NCBI GenBank assembly: GCA_029582155.1
Contig: CM055907.1
Coordinates: 36,219,492 to 36,283,491 of the forward strand
Direction: 5' to 3'
DNA: 64,000 bases
DNA from: Panopea generosa
Lineage: Eukaryota; Mollusca; Bivalvia; Adapedonta; Hiatellidae
A program made the position numbers and the translations under genes. A model generated the notes under the pieces. The model made no database searches and was not told the origin of the DNA. It saw nothing but the letters and a program-made list of their open reading frames with translations. Shown piece by piece: positions 60,627 to 64,000 of this stretch (position 1 is its first letter; every line of letters starts with the position of its first letter).

Positions 60627-61824
60627 CAGGGCTAGAATTTAACTTTTTTGTGCACTGGCAATTTTGGCCAGTGCCTAAAATTTCAACTGGCCAAATTTGA
60701 AACCAGCTAGCCAAACCAATTTTCGCAGAAACTTGTAGTCCTAAATGTCTAAATAAACCCAAAATTAATTGTTTCAAAGCCTGCGTGTTATTTAATATGC
60801 ATTATTAGCTTTTTTTTATTTATAGACAATGGTATCAAGGTTATTATATATGTTAAGGTACAATTCAAAGCAGTACTTTACAAAACAAAATATTTAAAAA
60901 AATAAAATTGTCTTTGTTATTTATTATACTACCATAAATAAATGCATACAATGGTATATCATAAATAAACACTTTAACTAAACCAAAATATAAATCATAA
61001 CAAGTGTACAGAGACTAAGATTGAGACATACACACATTTCTATTTATAGAATTAATATAGCCAATGGCCTTTCGTTTTAAAATAAGATCTAGATCTAGCC
61101 AAGAACGATTGTTTAACATGTGTAAATGTTGTGACATCATAGTAATATAGTTTAATTATTATGGATGATCTGTCGATCGCGGTGGTTTCTACAATTGACA
61201 CACCATTTTGTCATTGTCAAGTTTATAGCCCTGTGTGATATTGAGCTGTCGCTCCCATTTCATTACAGTATTAACGGAAGGATTATTTGTCTTTTTTTTT
61301 CTTGTTGGGACTCACTTTCATTCGTCGGTACAATGGAGAAAAAGGTGTTATTTTATCAGCCACTTTAACAGCTGACAAAATATGTAAACAATAAATTTGA
61401 CGGGTTTCAACTTTACTTTTATTTTATAGAGTGAGTGCGCGATCAATCAAACTAGACGCAGTCTACTCATTATGTTGTTGACGGGTTTTAACTTTACTCC
61501 CTTTTTGCAGAATGAACTTGAGATCAAAAACAATTGAACGCAGTCTACACATATTAAATATTTAATACATGTCATTGACATTCGTGCTGCTAGGGGGTAA
61601 TTTGGCGCGAGAAGCAAAAGAAATTTGGTTAAATTGACAAGAACTCGTTATTTTTACCAGGATAATACTTGTTTATTTTCAAAAATCAATAAAATGAATA
61701 CAATAAGTAATTTTCTCAACTTGAAATCCACTCGCAAAAAAATGCCAGCTTAAGTAATTTCAACTCGCATTTTCAAAATACAGCTTGCATTTTGCGAGTG
61801 GCGAGTGCTTAAATTCGAGCCCTG
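60627..61824. mobile_element. Non-autonomous hAT-like DNA transposon
   Basis: Terminal inverted repeats CAGGGCTAGAATTTAA and TTAAATTCGAGCCCTG (one mismatch) are flanked by the direct repeat ATAGAT (60621-60626 and 61825-61830). A CAGGGCTCGAA-type end is familiar from hAT elements, although those usually duplicate 8 bp. Subterminal GGCCAGTGCC and TTTGCGAGTGGCGAGTGC are also present. No transposase seen in 1.2 kb. Confidence 0.68.
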
Positions 61825-61937
61825 ATAGATGGAACCATGTTATAAATATCGCAGCTATGGAAAATCCTCATATTCCTTGAGCAAGACATCATCTGTGGAA
61901 CTTTATGTCAATATTTTTCTGTATCTTTCATTATATA

Positions 61938-62926
61938 CGAGGGGTTATCCTGAAGTTTGTGGACAAATCTCATAATATGAAAGTGACATGTCAGATTTAT
62001 TTGGAGTTTTACCCGTATTATATTTAATTTAACTTCAAACCGTATGCAAAATATGAAAAAAAGATACATTCAAATAAAATAGTTACATGTATTACAAACA
62101 TGTCCTGTACTCTAATCTGCAGCAGGTCAGATTTATGTTACGTCGTTGCAACATCAATTTATTTCATAAGTAATTTCCGTACTCTTGCTCATTGCTCCAC
62201 TCATACTTGTTAGCAATCAAGGAACCCTGTGATACCTCTAAGGACTTGCATGTTATTCATTCTATTTTATCATGTGCACTGTACCGTAACCTAGATTTTG
62301 TTTGCAGTATAGTTCATGAATTGTATTAAGGCAATCCTTATTGTGCCACCTTTTACCACATTGATGTGATGGTGACGCAATATTGACACAGGGCAACCAC
62401 AACTGTTATCATCCATTATTGTTTCTCGTTCCTCACTGTTCCATTTGTGCCATTTATAGACTACAAAACACATAACAAATAACATTCTCAGAGCTTTATT
62501 AAGCATACATATCGCCTGAATCAGTGTTTTGCTAATATTGACACAAAACTGTATTTCCGCTCATTGTTTCACCTTTGCCGAAGACGGAAGTTTTACTTAT
62601 GAACGAGTTTGGTATTTCAATATCCATCCAATCCAATCCAAATCCAAATCCAATCCAATCCAATAATCCAATCCCATCCCATCCCATCCCATCCCATCCA
62701 TCAATCCATCCATCTATCAAATTATTCAACATCTTGAACTGCAGCACTAAACATGTATACATGTTGCTATGGAGACCATAACATTGTTATTAACTTAAGA
62801 AATGCAATAAAACAATGTACATCAATAACAAATACACCAATACTTAAGTTGTGCAAAAACTAGCACTGTACTTGCATAAATATGGATTTTATTAAATTTG
62901 TCCACAAACTTCTGGATAACCCCTCG
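61938..62926 (-). mobile_element. Mariner-like element, degenerate
   Basis: Inverted repeats of 31 bp with one mismatch (61938-61968 and 62896-62926, starting CGAGGGGTTATCC) are flanked by TA. The minus strand at 62291-62506 reads VYKWHKWNSEERETIMDD and GCPVSILRHHHINVVKGG, which resembles the end of the mariner DNA-binding domain (YKWHKRFKEGRE...DDxRxGRPVS). The rest of the transposase is gone and a microsatellite sits inside. Confidence 0.8.
62622..62716 (+). repeat. AATCC/ATCCC microsatellite
   Basis: Imperfect runs of ATCCA, AATCC and ATCCC, ending in CCATC repeats, inside the first mariner relic. Confidence 0.93.
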
Positions 62927-62998
62927 TACATGTAGTATAACTTATTGAGAAATCATACTTTCATTTTTTCTTTTATTATCATATTTTTCTATTATACA

Positions 62999-63877
62999 CG
63001 AGGGGCAATCAGAAAGTTTGAAGACTCTTGCAATAACTTACATTATATCAATTATATATTGCAAAATATTATTATTGTATTTGAAATAAATTTATATTGG
63101 ACACACTTTGAAAATTTTAGCATAATACTTCAACTATTTAAAAAATAAGGCAATATTCAAACCATAATAGTTACACATATCGGGGCAAATTGCTGTATTC
63201 GCCAAAACCAATGTCGGTATTATGAGCAAGTGCTTTCATATCACTTTGATGAGTCACTCCTTCTCAAAATACTCTCCTCCTTGGTCTATACATTTTGCCA
63301 CCATTTACACCATTGAGTGAACTTGTCAATGAAATCTTAAGATGGTATTTTGGACACAATATTACGTAAAGCATCATTTAAACAATAAATCCCTTGAAAT
63401 ATTAGCTTTACTGTATGCACTCTAAAGATGTTTCTCTGTTTAATTAGAACTTTATAACAAACACAGAGCAGAACTATATGGATATGCGGTATTCTAAGCA
63501 CTTATCCATTTTCAAGTGCTCCAACGTCAAGTTGTTTCAAACAAAACTGCATAGCGTAACATTATAATACTGACGCCATTTTTAGATGCACATAATATTA
63601 GTGCAATATTCTTAAAGGATATGAAAAGGCATATACAGTACAAAATGGTATTTTTTATTTAAAAATAGAAGCGTTTTTGGCAACGCTACATTTGTTTGAA
63701 TTGTACAGGTAGAAAAAAAAAGCAAAAACTGCTCTGACTACATAAATCAATGTTTCCATAGTTACCATAGAATACAAACTAATCAGGGATAATCAAATGT
63801 TACCAGAGTATCATTAAAATAAAATGGAAAATAAAAAAGTTATGGCAAAAATCTACAAACTTTCTGATCCCCCCTCG
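62999..63877 (-). mobile_element. Second mariner-like element, degenerate
   Basis: Ends CGAGGGGCAATCAGAAAGTT and its inverse at 63877, with TA on the right and CA (mutated TA) on the left. On the minus strand near 63255-63310 the frame KCIDQGGEYFEKE then stop matches the usual C-terminus of mariner transposases. The catalytic core is not intact. It has the same orientation as the neighbouring element but a different family, judging by its ends. Confidence 0.78.
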
Positions 63878-64000
63878 TACATTGATATTTTGGCTAAAAC
63901 ACATTTGTTTTGAAATAAAGACATTCTGCATTGACTCTCTTTACATGCACTTTGCATCATGTAATCGGACACCCGATTGAATTCTGAGAAGTCTATATAT

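Noticed and set aside
60595-60777. 60-codon minus-strand ORF as an upstream NALCN exon
   Set aside because: No resemblance to domain III S6 or the linker, and it overlaps the end of the hAT-like element.

Overview
The window looks like nuclear DNA of an AT-rich invertebrate animal, most likely a bivalve mollusc. This rests on the interrupted gene with GT-AG introns, the dense tRNA-derived SINEs, and several non-autonomous element types that I associate with bivalve genomes. The organism call is an inference.

The only gene I can support is the 3' half of NALCN, the sodium leak channel, on the minus strand. Thirteen exons run from 59945 down to a stop codon at 27198-27200. Reading frame and intron phase match across all twelve junctions. 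Together they encode about 587 residues: the III-IV linker, all of domain IV (including the GED filter glutamate and an S4 with a single arginine), the conserved C-terminal domain and the distal tail ending in the conserved WW motif. Upstream exons (domains I-III) lie beyond 64000.

Almost everything else is repeats, and roughly 40 percent of the window is tandem arrays. From left to right: a 123-bp satellite (1-12779, with two orientation switches) ending in the complete SINE that founded it; SINEs and Helitron-like or foldback elements (12780-20980); a 47-bp array (20985-22245), a SINE and a 27-bp array (22440-24240); a 37-bp array (25524-26047); a 49-bp array made of the last codons of NALCN (26820-27230); a 23-bp array (27731-31660); a 22-bp array (37830-39540); a composite Helitron-like element split by a 3.1-kb insertion with 458-bp direct repeats (45157-49915); a 73-bp array made of the end of the IVS6 exon plus its splice donor (49945-50266); a 33-bp array (53745-54325); a 30-bp array (54505-56875); a 23-bp array (57641-58115); and hAT-like and mariner-like relics (60627-63877).

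Three results stand out. (1) The large satellite can be traced to one SINE insertion: the last unit still carries the intact SINE and a 14-bp target-site duplication. (2) The IVS6 exon of NALCN has spawned a downstream array of exon-end plus splice-donor cassettes. One decoy donor (boundary 50096) is in phase with the next exon and would add 57 stop-free codons carrying a second copy of the S6 end. (3) The terminal exon has likewise spawned an array of its last codons and stop in the 3' UTR.
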